Of a DNA stretch of 46,234 bases, positions 1-8,672 are shown piece after piece (position 1 is the first letter of the stretch; the number at the start of each line of letters is the position of its first letter). This stretch comes from Proteobacteria bacterium UBA2383 (GTDB lineage: Bacteria; Pseudomonadota; Gammaproteobacteria; Competibacterales; Competibacteraceae), in NCBI GenBank assembly GCA_002343485.1, contig DDST01000087.1, positions 1 through 46,234 of the forward strand, read 5' to 3'. The translations under genes were made by a program, and so were the position numbers. The notes under the pieces are model-generated. The model searched no databases. It was not told the origin of the DNA and worked only from the letters and a program-made list of their open reading frames with translations.

Positions 1-157
1 TCAAAGGGGAAAACCCAGTTCAGTCCGGTATAACATTTTCAGAAAATTGACTAGGAGCAGAGAGAAGATACAGACGTCGTTATGGTGCAATAGCCTTGAT
101 GATGGTTCACCCTGTATCATGACATTGATAGCCAAATACGACCCATGGAAACACATC

Positions 158-3100
158 ATGAGCCTCATGAATCAGAAGACGCTTGTTGATGACCTCAAGC
201 AACATATTTCCCACGGACAGGTGGTCGTGGTAGCAGGTACCGGGATATCGGTTGCCACCTGTGAGAATCAGCAGGTAGGCAGCTTCCCAGTTGCGACTTG
301 GACGGGGCTGCTGAAGCACGGCGTGGATTTTTGCCAGCACACTGAAAGCGCTTTGAATGCGAAAGAAGCCCGATCTGTTTTAGGGCAGATCAAAGTAGGT
401 GAAACAGATTTTCTCATTACCGCCGCTGAACTCATCACAAAACGTCTGCATGATAAAAGACCCGGCGCGTTCCGGCGCTGGCTGAAAGACTCGGTCGGCA
501 AGCTTGCACCCACGCAGCCGGGCATTATCCAGATACTGGCAAGTTGGCCGGTGGTGCTGGCGACCCTAAATTACGACCGTTTGATCGAAGCCGTTACGAG
601 TCGCCAACCGATCACTTGGCAAGACCGCAGCAAGATTGAGGATGTTCTTCGTGACGGTCACGATGCGGTCATTCATCTTCATGGCTACTTTGATGAGCCA
701 GAGTCCGTCATTCTCGGACTATCGTCCTACGCCAAGGTCGCTAACGATCCGCACACTCAGGCAGTTTTGCAACTGTTCACACTGGGACGCACGCTGCTGT
801 TCGTGGGTTGCGGCGGTACCTTCCAAGACCCGAATTTCAGCCGGCTGATCGAATGGGGATACGAGGCGCTCAAGAATTCCACCGCACGGCATTTTGTCCT
901 ATGCCGGCAGAGCGAAAAAACCAAATTCGTGAAGCTTCAGAAAACGGCCCCGTGGCTTTATCCCATCGTGTTTGGGGCGAAGCACGAAGATTTGCTGCCT
1001 TTTCTGCGCAGTCTGGCCCCCTCTGTGACGCCCAGCCATCCGCACGGGCCACCGCCAAAGCCGCCGCCCCTCAATCTCGCCGGTTACGCCAAAGCGGTGC
1101 GCGACCGTTACGCCAAGCTTAAACTGGAATCCCTCGACGCCACCGGCTGTTATTACCGTGAGTTGGAGCTTTGGCGGGTGTTCGTGCCGCAGCACGTCCG
1201 CGAGTGCCAGGAATATTTGCCGCAAGTGCTGGAACTGCCCAAGGAACACCTGCATCGCTTGCGCGAAGAAGGTTATATCGAAAGCGGCAAATTCCAGCCC
1301 GAGGATATCCAGGAACTGCGTCGCCGCTACCTCGAACAAACATCCCGCAATGTTCTGGAACTGGTGGATGACCCCAGTTTGCCGCAGGTGGTCATCCTGG
1401 GCGATCCCGGCTCTGGCAAGTCTTGCCTGCTTCAAGCGCTGGCGTTGCGTTGGGCCGATCAACCCGAACTCGAAAGGCGGAGTTTGGATTTGCCATTATT
1501 GATCGAATTGCGTGCCTACGCGCAAGCCCGCGAGCGTGATCACATCAACGGCTTTCTCGATTTCTTCCAGCAGAGTCCGCTGGCGCTTTGTCAACTGGAT
1601 TCGCATGGACTTCGCGAACTGCTGGAATCGGGTCGCGTAAGGGTGTTCTTCGATGGACTGGATGAAGCTTTCGATCCCGTGCTACGCGAGGAGATCGTGA
1701 ACATCATTCAACGTTTCACGAACGATTTTCCCCGTGCCCGGATCGTCATAACTTCGCGGGTGATCGGTTACAAAGGCGAGAGTTTCCGTAGTGCTGGCTT
1801 TCGTCACTTCATGCTCCAGGAACTGGACGACGAACAAATTGCCGTTTTCCTGGACAAGTGGCATCGTGATACTTATCGCTCTACCGAGAGTGCCGAGCGC
1901 AACGAAAAACACGCCCGCCTGACCCGCGCCATCGCGGATTCGCGACCCATCCGCGAGCTGGCGGGCAATCCGCTTTTGCTTACCATGATGGCGATTCTTA
2001 ACCGGAATCAGGATTTACCACGCAGTCGTGCTGACCTCTATGAGCAATGCTCTCGTTTGCTGTTATTTCAATGGGAAGTAGAGAAAACCCTGCGAGCTGA
2101 CCCAGATCTTGCCCAAGACGCTGGTGCTATTGGCCTACGGGAAAAGCAAGACATACTTCGCCAGCTTGCCCGCGCCATGCAAATCGGTGCGAACGGACCG
2201 CTAGGTAATTTGATTGCCACCGACCGCTTGGAAGCCATCATCGAGGAGACAGTGAAACCGCTGGTGAAAGGCAATCCGCGCGCCGTGGCCCGCGCGCTGA
2301 TCCGCCACTTGCGCGAGCGCAACTTCATTCTGTGCTTTGCGGGAGGTGATTCTTATGCCTTTGTCCACCGGACTTTTCTGGAATATTTTTACGCTGACGA
2401 TCTGCGCGTGCGCTTCGAACACGAGAAGAGCATCAACGAGGAAGATCTCAAAACGCAAGTGTTTGGCCCGCACTGGACGGACGAGACCTGGCATGAAGTG
2501 TTGTGTCTGGTAGCGGGGATGATTCATCCGAAGGCGCTAGCGAGCATTCTGGAATTCCTGCTGGTGCAACCAGACCCGGAGCAGACTTGCCAACATATTT
2601 TTCTGACGGCCCGCTGCGTGGGCGAGGTACGGAAAGGTTCGGATCTGGGTGGTGTGGCAAATACGGTGAAACAACGACTTACCGAACTCGTCCAGTTTGA
2701 CCTCCATTATTCCTACGAACCTTGGGATGAAGAGGCTAACAAGATTCGTTTAATTCGCACTCAGGCGGTTAGATTAAGAACTAGCATTTGGCATGAGGAT
2801 TTGGAGACACGCGATTTACTCAGCTCTCGCGTTCAATTGGAAGAGGACAGGGAAGTGCGGCTAACAGCGTTGGAAGCGCTTGTAGGGGGCTGGAAGTATG
2901 ATCCTATTATCCTGCCCTTGCTCAAAGATCGAGCACAGTTTGATTATTATTATGCTGTTCGGCTGGTGGCGATGAGAGCGCTAGTGGAGTTTTGGAAGGA
3001 TGATCCTGATACTTTGCCTTTGCTTAAAACCCGTGGCCAGTCTAAGGAAGGGTTTTGGCTCGAGTATTTCGAAGTGGTAGGAGCACTGGTATGGGGTTGG

Positions 3101-3259
3101 AAAGATGATCCTGACACTCTACCTTGGCTCAAAGCTTGCGCACAGTCCGAAGAATGTGTGTATGTGCGGCAGGCAGCAGTGGATGCGTTGGTAGAGGGCT
3201 GGAAAGATGATCCAGAAACCGCAGCTTGGCTCAAAACCCATAATCAACCCGGTGCGTGA
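158..3259 (+). CDS. SIR2-like / NACHT NTPase / HEAT-repeat protein (NLR-like, probable defence protein)
   Basis: Large STAND-type protein of 1033 residues from the ATG at 158; a TTG at 47 and ATGs at 119 and 167 are in the same frame and the start is uncertain (only a weak GGAA lies before 158). Residue numbers are from 158. The N-terminal SIR2_2-like domain shows AGTGIS (26-31), NYD (138-140), HLHG (173-176) and a GCGGTFQDPNF stretch, so the NAD-binding and catalytic Asn/His positions appear intact. A NACHT domain follows with Walker A GDPGSGKS (415-422), Walker B VFFDGLDEA (about 496-504) and sensor TSR (532-534). The C-terminus carries four HEAT-like repeats with a WK-DDP core. In known SIR2-STAND antiphage proteins the sensor triggers NADase activity that kills the infected cell; that role here is inferred. 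It converges on vapC nine bases away. Confidence 0.88.
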   Translation: MSLMNQKTLVDDLKQHISHGQVVVVAGTGISVATCENQQVGSFPVATWTGLLKHGVDFCQHTESALNAKEARSVLGQIKVGETDFLITAAELITKRLHDKRPGAFRRWLKDSVGKLAPTQPGIIQILASWPVVLATLNYDRLIEAVTSRQPITWQDRSKIEDVLRDGHDAVIHLHGYFDEPESVILGLSSYAKVANDPHTQAVLQLFTLGRTLLFVGCGGTFQDPNFSRLIEWGYEALKNSTARHFVLCRQSEKTKFVKLQKTAPWLYPIVFGAKHEDLLPFLRSLAPSVTPSHPHGPPPKPPPLNLAGYAKAVRDRYAKLKLESLDATGCYYRELELWRVFVPQHVRECQEYLPQVLELPKEHLHRLREEGYIESGKFQPEDIQELRRRYLEQTSRNVLELVDDPSLPQVVILGDPGSGKSCLLQALALRWADQPELERRSLDLPLLIELRAYAQARERDHINGFLDFFQQSPLALCQLDSHGLRELLESGRVRVFFDGLDEAFDPVLREEIVNIIQRFTNDFPRARIVITSRVIGYKGESFRSAGFRHFMLQELDDEQIAVFLDKWHRDTYRSTESAERNEKHARLTRAIADSRPIRELAGNPLLLTMMAILNRNQDLPRSRADLYEQCSRLLLFQWEVEKTLRADPDLAQDAGAIGLREKQDILRQLARAMQIGANGPLGNLIATDRLEAIIEETVKPLVKGNPRAVARALIRHLRERNFILCFAGGDSYAFVHRTFLEYFYADDLRVRFEHEKSINEEDLKTQVFGPHWTDETWHEVLCLVAGMIHPKALASILEFLLVQPDPEQTCQHIFLTARCVGEVRKGSDLGGVANTVKQRLTELVQFDLHYSYEPWDEEANKIRLIRTQAVRLRTSIWHEDLETRDLLSSRVQLEEDREVRLTALEALVGGWKYDPIILPLLKDRAQFDYYYAVRLVAMRALVEFWKDDPDTLPLLKTRGQSKEGFWLEYFEVVGALVWGWKDDPDTLPWLKACAQSEECVYVRQAAVDALVEGWKDDPETAAWLKTHNQPGA
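2852..3256 (+). repeat. Four in-frame HEAT-like repeats with WKDDP core
   Basis: The end of the SIR2-NACHT gene encodes four units of about 31-37 residues, each containing AL(V)xxWKxDPxxxxxLK. The cores read GWKYDP, FWKDDP, GWKDDP and GWKDDP, and the last three are nearly identical also at DNA level. This is a ligand-sensing type of solenoid in STAND proteins by family knowledge; here it is short. Confidence 0.85.
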
Positions 3260-3268
3260 TGTTGGTTT

Positions 3269-3673
3269 TCAGCCGATGAACAGTTGAAGACGCGGTTCCA
3301 CTCGGGCAATCGCTTCGAAATCGTGGTCATCGTGCAGCAACACCATGTCATGCTCGACGGCTTGGCGCGCGATCAGACAATCGTTTGAACTGCGCGGAGT
3401 CACGCCCGCCCAGCGGCAACGACAATAAAGGTGGGCAGCGGCGATATGCGTTGCGGCCAAGTCGCTGGATGCGAGTAAAGGAAGGTCGGCAAAATACCGT
3501 TGCAGCGTGGCGAAATGAGCATCGGAACTGGCACCTTGCAGGATTTCCTGAAGAATCAGCGGCGTCAGAGCGACGGTCGTTTCCGAATCCAGAATCCGTT
3601 TCAAATGATGGACTGCTGGCCGGTCAGCGTTCCGTAGCAGACTGATCCACACCGATGTGTCAACGAGAATCAT
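3269..3673 (-). CDS. vapC: VapC-type PIN-domain ribonuclease toxin
   Basis: Toxin of a type II toxin-antitoxin pair, 134 residues from the ATG at 3673, a normal VapC length. The PIN-domain acidic residues are visible: D5 in LVDTSVW, E43 in LQEILQG, D98 in SSNDCLIA and the HDDHDF acidic cluster near 115-118. VapC proteins are Mg-dependent endoribonucleases, often cutting initiator tRNA or rRNA (family knowledge; the target here is unknown). A longer in-frame reading exists upstream, but the MILVDTSVW start is canonical and overlaps the end of vapB by 14 bases, which implies translational coupling and antitoxin-first expression. Confidence 0.93.
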   Translation of the reverse strand: MILVDTSVWISLLRNADRPAVHHLKRILDSETTVALTPLILQEILQGASSDAHFATLQRYFADLPLLASSDLAATHIAAAHLYCRCRWAGVTPRSSNDCLIARQAVEHDMVLLHDDHDFEAIARVEPRLQLFIG

Positions 3674-3869
3674 CGCCGGCACGAGCCGCCTTGTAATCAT
3701 AATCAGGATCGATGAGTTCCTGACCGGCCAATTCAAGAATCTGGCGCTGTTTCTGGCTTGCCACAAACCGCCGTAGGGCGATGTCTACTGCTTCCCGTTT
3801 GGTCTTAACCTTGGCCAACTGCATGGCTTCGTTGATAAGGTCGTCATTGAGTACGATATTAGTGCGCAT
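3660..3869 (-). CDS. vapB: VapB-type ribbon-helix-helix antitoxin
   Basis: Antitoxin partner of the downstream vapC, 69 residues. The N-terminus MRTNIVLNDDLINEAM followed by KTKREAVDIALRRFV is the typical ribbon-helix-helix DNA-binding part; the C-terminal part (DPDYDYKAARAGDD) would wrap VapC. A GTG at 3875 is in frame, but GGGAGG sits directly against it and is correctly spaced (about 5-6 bases) only for the ATG at 3869, so that start was chosen. A palindrome overlapping the ribosome-binding site suggests autorepression by the VapBC complex. The gene lies downstream of yheS on the same strand. Confidence 0.93.
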   Translation of the reverse strand: MRTNIVLNDDLINEAMQLAKVKTKREAVDIALRRFVASQKQRQILELAGQELIDPDYDYKAARAGDDSR

Positions 3870-3877
3870 ATACACCT

Positions 3878-3897
3878 CCCAATGTGTATATATTGGG
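3878..3897. promoter_or_regulatory. Palindromic operator in front of vapBC
   Basis: CCCAAT and ATTGGG arms flank eight AT-rich bases (16 of 20 positions symmetric), immediately upstream of and touching the vapB Shine-Dalgarno sequence. Position and symmetry fit binding of a ribbon-helix-helix VapB dimer; this is inferred, not shown. Confidence 0.6.
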
Positions 3898-3925
3898 TCT
3901 CTGAACAGACGAGATCAATCATCGA

Positions 3926-5845
3926 TCACTCCTCACGCGCCAACGTCTCCAACGCCTCATGGGCTTCCAACCATGCGCTTTCGATTTCCTCCAGTTCCTT
4001 ATCCACCTGCGCCTTGCGCAACAGCAACTCCTTTAGCCGGTTTTTGTTAGCATCTTCATACAGCGCCGAATCCAACAACTCATCGTGCAAACGGGTTTGT
4101 TCAGCATGCAACTGTTCCATCCGCTGTTCCAGCTTTTTGACGCGCTGTTCCAGCGGCTTGCGCTTGACCGCCGTCTGCTGGCGGCGTTCCGCCGCCTGCC
4201 GCTTCTGCTCGCGGCGTTCAGCGGCGTTGCCGCCATTGCCGGTGGCGCGTGGCGCGGCGTCCCGGCTGGCGGCCCGCTGCTGTTCGTTCAGCCAGTTGCG
4301 GTAATCGTCCAGATCGCCGTCGAACGGCTGCGCCCGGCCTTCCGCCACCAGTAGAAACTCGTCGGTGACGGTGCGCAATAAATGCCGGTCGTGCGAAACC
4401 ACGATCAGCGCGCCCTGATAATCCTGCAAGGCCAGGGTCAGGGCATGGCGCATATCCAAATCGAGATGGTTGGTCGGTTCGTCCAGCAGCAATAGATTAG
4501 GCCGCTGCCAGATCAGCAGCGCCAGCGCCAGCCGGGCCTTTTCCCCGCCGGAGAAGGGCGCCACCGGCTCCAGCGCCCGGTCGCCGTTGAAACCGAAGCC
4601 ACCGATAAAATTGCGCAACGCCTGCTCGCTGGCGCGTTCGTCCAGCTTTTGCAGGTGCCGCAGCGCGCTCCAATCGGGCCGCAGTTGCTCCAACTGATGC
4701 TGGGCAAAATAGCCGATGGCGAGACCCTGCCCGGTTTCGATCTGCCCGGCCAACGGCGGCAGCAAACCAGCCAGCAGCTTGATCAAGGTCGATTTACCCG
4801 CGCCGTTCGGGCCGAGCAAACCCAGCCGCGCCCCGGAACCGATAACCAAATTGACGTTGCTCAATATCGTGCGCTCACCGTAGCCCGCCGCGGCTTTCTC
4901 GACCGCCAGCAGCGGATTGGGTAAGCGTTCCGGTCCGGCGAACCCAAATGAGAACGGAGAATCCACATGAGCGGCAGCGATGCGCTCCATCCGCTCCAGC
5001 GCCTTGATGCGGCTCTGGGCTTGCCGGGCTTTGGTGGCCTTGGCGCGAAAGCGGGTGATGAAACTTTCCAGATGGGCGATTTCCCGCTGCTGCTTCTCAT
5101 AGGCCGATTGCTGCAAGGCCAGCTGCGCCGCGCGCTGGTCCTCGAAGGCGGCGTAGTTCCCGGTGTAGAGCGTGATACGCTGCTGGTCGATGTGGACGAT
5201 ATGATCGGCCACGTTATCCAGCACGTCGCGATCGTGGGAGATCAGCAGCAGGGTGCCCGGATAGGCGCGCAGCCATTGTTCCAGCCACAGCACGGCGTCG
5301 AGATCGAGATGGTTGGTCGGCTCGTCCAGCAACAGCAGGTCGGAGCGGCACATCAGCGCCTGAGCCAGATTCAGTCGTACCCGCCAGCCGCCGGAGAATT
5401 CGGCGACCGGCCGTTCCAACTGACGGGCGGCAAAGCCTAGCCCGGCCATCAGCTTACCGGCGCGGGCGCGGGCGCTGTAGCCCCCGATGCTGTCGAAGCG
5501 GGCGTGCAATTCCGCCTGCCGCGTGCCGTCGTGAGCCGCCTCAGCGGCTTGCAAGCCGCTTTCGATCTGGCGCAGCTCGGCGTCGCCGTCCAGCACGAAT
5601 TCCAGCGCCGGCACTGGCAATGCCGGGGTTTCCTGGGCAACGTGGGCCAGTGTCCAGCCCGGCGGCACATCGAGATCGCCGGCATCAGGATGCAATTCAT
5701 CGCGCAGCAGGGCGAACAGCGTGGATTTGCCGCTGCCATTGGCGCCAGTCACCCCAACTTTCCAGCCGGGATACACGGTCAGCGACACATTATCGAACAG
5801 CGGCTTGCCACCGCGTTGCAGGGAGAGTTGACGGAGAGTAAGCAT
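3926..5845 (-). CDS. yheS: ABC-F family ATPase, YheS-like
   Basis: Soluble duplicated ATPase of 639 residues, close to E. coli YheS (637). The first ABC domain has Walker A GANGSGKST, signature FSGGWRVRLNLAQAL and LLLDEPTNHLDLD; the second has GPNGAGKST, FSGGEKARLALAL and again LLLDEPTNHLDLD, with SHDR switch histidines after both. Between them lies a basic linker (about residues 240-300, the P-site tRNA interaction motif of ABC-F proteins), and the C-terminus is a charged coiled coil rich in Arg, Gln and Glu. There are no membrane segments. ABC-F proteins act on the ribosome as translation factors; YheS is tied to ribosome stalling relief in E. coli. It is divergent from moeB and precedes vapBC on the same strand. 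Confidence 0.95.
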   Translation of the reverse strand: MLTLRQLSLQRGGKPLFDNVSLTVYPGWKVGVTGANGSGKSTLFALLRDELHPDAGDLDVPPGWTLAHVAQETPALPVPALEFVLDGDAELRQIESGLQAAEAAHDGTRQAELHARFDSIGGYSARARAGKLMAGLGFAARQLERPVAEFSGGWRVRLNLAQALMCRSDLLLLDEPTNHLDLDAVLWLEQWLRAYPGTLLLISHDRDVLDNVADHIVHIDQQRITLYTGNYAAFEDQRAAQLALQQSAYEKQQREIAHLESFITRFRAKATKARQAQSRIKALERMERIAAAHVDSPFSFGFAGPERLPNPLLAVEKAAAGYGERTILSNVNLVIGSGARLGLLGPNGAGKSTLIKLLAGLLPPLAGQIETGQGLAIGYFAQHQLEQLRPDWSALRHLQKLDERASEQALRNFIGGFGFNGDRALEPVAPFSGGEKARLALALLIWQRPNLLLLDEPTNHLDLDMRHALTLALQDYQGALIVVSHDRHLLRTVTDEFLLVAEGRAQPFDGDLDDYRNWLNEQQRAASRDAAPRATGNGGNAAERREQKRQAAERRQQTAVKRKPLEQRVKKLEQRMEQLHAEQTRLHDELLDSALYEDANKNRLKELLLRKAQVDKELEEIESAWLEAHEALETLAREE

Positions 5846-5953
5846 GGCGCCAAGTTTACCAGTTGGCCGATGATAACGGGATTCAATTCACGATAGGACT
5901 CACTACAATCAAATCTTACCCAACGGCTGTTCACATGCTTTGAATGCCATCCA

Positions 5954-6697
5954 ATGACCGATCAGGAACTTTTGCGCTACAGCCGGCAAATTCTGCTGCC
6001 GGCATTCGATATTGAGGGTCAGGAACAACTGCGCAAATCCCATGCGCTGATCATCGGTCTAGGCGGACTCGGCTCGCCAGCCGCCATGTACCTGGCCGCT
6101 GCGGGAGTAGGCCGGCTGACCTTGGTCGATTTCGACACAGTCGACCTGTCCAACCTGCAACGGCAGATCATTCATCGCACCGCCGATCTTGGCCGGCCCA
6201 AGGCCGCGTCAGCGCGGGACACGCTGCTGGCGCTCAATCCCCTCGTTGAAGTGGTGGCCATTCCACAGGCGCTGGATGAAGCGGAATTACTGGCGCACGT
6301 CCGGCAAGCGGATGTAGTGATAGATGCTTGTGACAATTTACCGGCCCGGCTGGCGATTAACGCTGCCTGTGTCAAGGCCGGAACGCCGCTGGTGACCGGC
6401 GCAGCGATCCGGTTGGAGGGACAAGTGCTGGTTTGGCGGCCCGGCGGCGAAGGCGCCTGTTACCGTTGTTTGTACCGTGAGGCTGAGATGCCTCCCGAAA
6501 CCTGCGCACAGACCGGCATCCTGGCTCCAGTGGTTGGGATTATCGGCAGCCTTCAGGCCACTGAAGCGATCAAGGTATTGACACATCTGGGCGAACCACT
6601 GGAAGGGCGCTTGTTATTACTGGATGCCGCGCGCATGGAGTGGCGGACGATGCATGTTCGACGCTGGCCGCAATGTCCGGCCTGTGGATGCGCGTAG
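5954..6697 (+). CDS. moeB: Molybdopterin-synthase adenylyltransferase (MoeB/ThiF/HesA family)
   Basis: E1-like enzyme of 247 residues (E. coli MoeB 249) that adenylates the C-terminal glycine of the sulfur-carrier MoaD, in molybdenum cofactor synthesis. Seen: ATP-binding GLGGLGS (about 35-41), NLQRQI, CDNLPARLAINAAC, and two Cys pairs, CYRC and CPAC, which form the structural zinc site. No rhodanese domain follows, so it is the MoeB rather than the MOCS3 type. ThiF is a possible alternative because the two are hard to separate by sequence alone; no moa, mob or thi genes are nearby to decide. Confidence 0.88.
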   Translation: MTDQELLRYSRQILLPAFDIEGQEQLRKSHALIIGLGGLGSPAAMYLAAAGVGRLTLVDFDTVDLSNLQRQIIHRTADLGRPKAASARDTLLALNPLVEVVAIPQALDEAELLAHVRQADVVIDACDNLPARLAINAACVKAGTPLVTGAAIRLEGQVLVWRPGGEGACYRCLYREAEMPPETCAQTGILAPVVGIIGSLQATEAIKVLTHLGEPLEGRLLLLDAARMEWRTMHVRRWPQCPACGCA

Positions 6698-6816
6698 CAA
6701 GCGGGAATCAAGAGACACCCTAGAGATTCACAAGAAAAATAGAATCATAGCCACCCGAAGACCGGGCAGAACCTATGGTGAGATGCCGGTTAGTCTCATA
6801 GAAGTTAGAGCCGCGC

Positions 6817-6841
6817 TGGCCAATAGCCATGACATTGGCCA
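6817..6841. repeat. Perfect inverted repeat upstream of the permease genes
   Basis: TGGCCAAT and ATTGGCCA are separated by nine bases and end 24 bases before the permease start at 6866. There is no T-run after it, so it is not a standard terminator; it could be a regulator site or an mRNA hairpin in the leader. Confidence 0.5.
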
Positions 6842-6865
6842 TCAGGGCCGCTATGCTTGCGGGCC

Positions 6866-7690
6866 ATGAATCAAACCATCACTTCCCGTTTGCGTCAGCG
6901 TCGACGCCACTGGCGCTGGGCATTTGATACGCTGGCATTCCTGATTGTATTGCTGGGGTTGGGCTGGATCATCGTCGAAGGCGCTGGCACCCTGCACTAT
7001 AACTGGCAATGGTACCGGATTCCGCAATACCTTTATCATATCGAGGATGGTGTATTTTACTCTGGCCCGCTGTTACGCGGGCTGGGTGTGACGCTGGAGT
7101 TGACCGGTTGGAGTTTACTGCTGACCCTGATTTTCGGCCTGACGGCGGCGCTGCTACAGCGTTCGTCGTCTTGGGCAGCCCACGCGATAACTCGGGTCTA
7201 TGTCGAAATCGTCCGTAATACCCCACTGCTGGTGCAGATCTATCTGGTTTACTTCATTCTGGCGCCGATCCTGGATCTGGACCGCTTCGTGGCAGCGATA
7301 TTGGCGCTGGCCATTTTCGAAGGCGCCTTTGCAGCAGAAATCTTCCGTGCCGGCATCGAGGCCATTCCCAAGGGCCAGTGGGAAGCCGCCCGCTCGCTCG
7401 GCTTGCCGTCCCACGCTATTCACCGCTTGGTGATCCTGCCCCAAGCCATCCGCCTGGTGCTACCACCGCTGACCGGACTGGCCGTGTCGCTGATTAAACA
7501 TTCTGCCTTGGTCAGCGTCATCGCAGTCGCCGATCTGACCACAGAGGGGCGTAATCTGATCGCTGACACTTTCATGACCTTTGAACTTTGGTTTACGGTC
7601 GCCGCTCTCTATCTGGTCTTGACCACCAGCCTGTCACTGCTGATCAGCAGGCTGGAGCGCCGCCTGCCTATGCATAGCGCTGGGCATTGA
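6866..7690 (+). CDS. Polar amino-acid ABC transporter permease (GlnP/HisM family), first subunit
   Basis: Inner-membrane permease of 274 residues from the ATG at 6866 (an in-frame TTG at 6857 is possible; neither has a strong ribosome-binding site). A basic N-terminus is followed by a membrane segment, then the conserved binding-protein-dependent permease core with EIVRNTPLLVQIYLVYF and the EAA loop EAARSLGLPSHAIHRLVILPQA that contacts the ATPase. The combination is typical of transporters for glutamate, glutamine, arginine or related polar amino acids; substrate cannot be read. Its partner permease starts three bases after its stop. No ATPase or periplasmic binding protein gene is beside it. 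Confidence 0.9.
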   Translation: MNQTITSRLRQRRRHWRWAFDTLAFLIVLLGLGWIIVEGAGTLHYNWQWYRIPQYLYHIEDGVFYSGPLLRGLGVTLELTGWSLLLTLIFGLTAALLQRSSSWAAHAITRVYVEIVRNTPLLVQIYLVYFILAPILDLDRFVAAILALAIFEGAFAAEIFRAGIEAIPKGQWEAARSLGLPSHAIHRLVILPQAIRLVLPPLTGLAVSLIKHSALVSVIAVADLTTEGRNLIADTFMTFELWFTVAALYLVLTTSLSLLISRLERRLPMHSAGH

Positions 7691-7693
7691 ACC

Positions 7694-8575
7694 ATGCCGC
7701 CACGCCGGCCCCGGTTCCGTCAATTAGACCTGCTCATTCTGGTTGCCGTTCTAGCGCTGATCAGCTACATCCTCTACCGGGTGCAATTTCATTTTCACTA
7801 CAATTGGAACTGGCAGTTAATTCCCAGCTATTTCGCGCGTTATGAACCCGGCTCAGGGAATTGGGTGCTGAATCTGCTCGGGCAAGGCTTTCTGATGACG
7901 GTGCGGCTGGCGATTTGGGGCGGGCTGCTGGCAGCGCTAACCGGGGGCGCTTTAGGGGTGTGCCGGGTGGCGCACAGCCTATTTTTGCGGCTGCTCAGCC
8001 TGACTTACATTGGGCTAATCCGCAACACTCCCCCGCTGGTATTCATCTTCATCTTCTATTTCTTCATCAGCAGCCAGCTCATGCCGCTGCTGGATATAGA
8101 AAGCTGGATCGCGGACGCCGGGCCGGGCACTTTAAAAGGGCTGACATTCTTATTCGGCCCGCTGGAGCTGTTACCCAATTTTCTATCCGGACTCATCTGC
8201 CTGGCGCTGTTCGAAAGCGCTTACGTCTCTGAGATCATCCGTGCCGGTATTGAAGCTGTACCGCAAGGCCAGTGGGAAGCAGCCCGGGCGCTGGGAATGC
8301 ATTCGGGTCAGGCGATGAGCAAAATTGTTTTGCCGCAGGCACTCGCTAAGATGGTTCCACCGCTTGCTGGCCAGTTCATCTCACTCATTAAGGACTCGTC
8401 ATTAATCTCACTCATCTCCATCCAGGAACTCACCTTTACGGGAACTGAGCTGGCAGTATCCTCCGGACGGGTGTTTGAGGTGTGGCTAACAGTAGGGGTA
8501 TTGTATTTTGTGTTGTGCTTCGGATTAGCGCGGCTGTTTGGGCGTCTGGAACGGCGGTTGAGCCGATACCACTAA
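7694..8575 (+). CDS. Polar amino-acid ABC transporter permease (GlnP/HisM family), second subunit
   Basis: Second permease of the pair, 293 residues, also with several hydrophobic helices, the LTYIGLIRNTPPLVFIFIFYF stretch and an EAA loop (EAARALGMHSGQAMSKIVLPQA). Compared with its neighbour it has an extra periplasmic insert around the segment PLLDIESWIADAGPGTLKG. Both start with a similar helix followed by a FHYNWNW / LHYNWQW motif, so the two genes are likely an old duplication that forms a heterodimer. A terminator-like hairpin follows 60 bases downstream, so the operon ends here with no ATPase gene. Confidence 0.9.
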   Translation: MPPRRPRFRQLDLLILVAVLALISYILYRVQFHFHYNWNWQLIPSYFARYEPGSGNWVLNLLGQGFLMTVRLAIWGGLLAALTGGALGVCRVAHSLFLRLLSLTYIGLIRNTPPLVFIFIFYFFISSQLMPLLDIESWIADAGPGTLKGLTFLFGPLELLPNFLSGLICLALFESAYVSEIIRAGIEAVPQGQWEAARALGMHSGQAMSKIVLPQALAKMVPPLAGQFISLIKDSSLISLISIQELTFTGTELAVSSGRVFEVWLTVGVLYFVLCFGLARLFGRLERRLSRYH

Positions 8576-8635
8576 CGAATGATGGATCTGAATGATAAAG
8601 AAAGGAAAATCTTAAAAGAACATCTAAGAACAACA

Positions 8636-8664
8636 GGCGGACCTGGAAAGCGTCCGCCCGTTTT
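8636..8664 (+). terminator. Rho-independent terminator after the permease operon
   Basis: Stem GGCGGAC / GTCCGCC with a nine-base loop, followed by CG and TTTT at 8661-8664. It lies between the convergent permease and aldolase genes. On the other strand it is followed by a T-rich TGTTGTTCTT, so it may serve both directions. Confidence 0.7.
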
Positions 8665-8672
8665 ACATCAGA

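Noticed and set aside
47..157. Upstream extension of the SIR2-NACHT gene from the TTG at 47
   Set aside because: No ribosome-binding site ahead of it, and the SIR2 domain begins only after the ATG at 158; kept as an alternative.
899..1462. 187-codon open frame on the minus strand inside the SIR2-NACHT gene
   Set aside because: Antisense to a well-supported coding frame, no family resemblance.
4967..5440. 157-codon plus-strand frame inside yheS
   Set aside because: Mirror of codon bias in a GC-rich gene; no start signal or motif.
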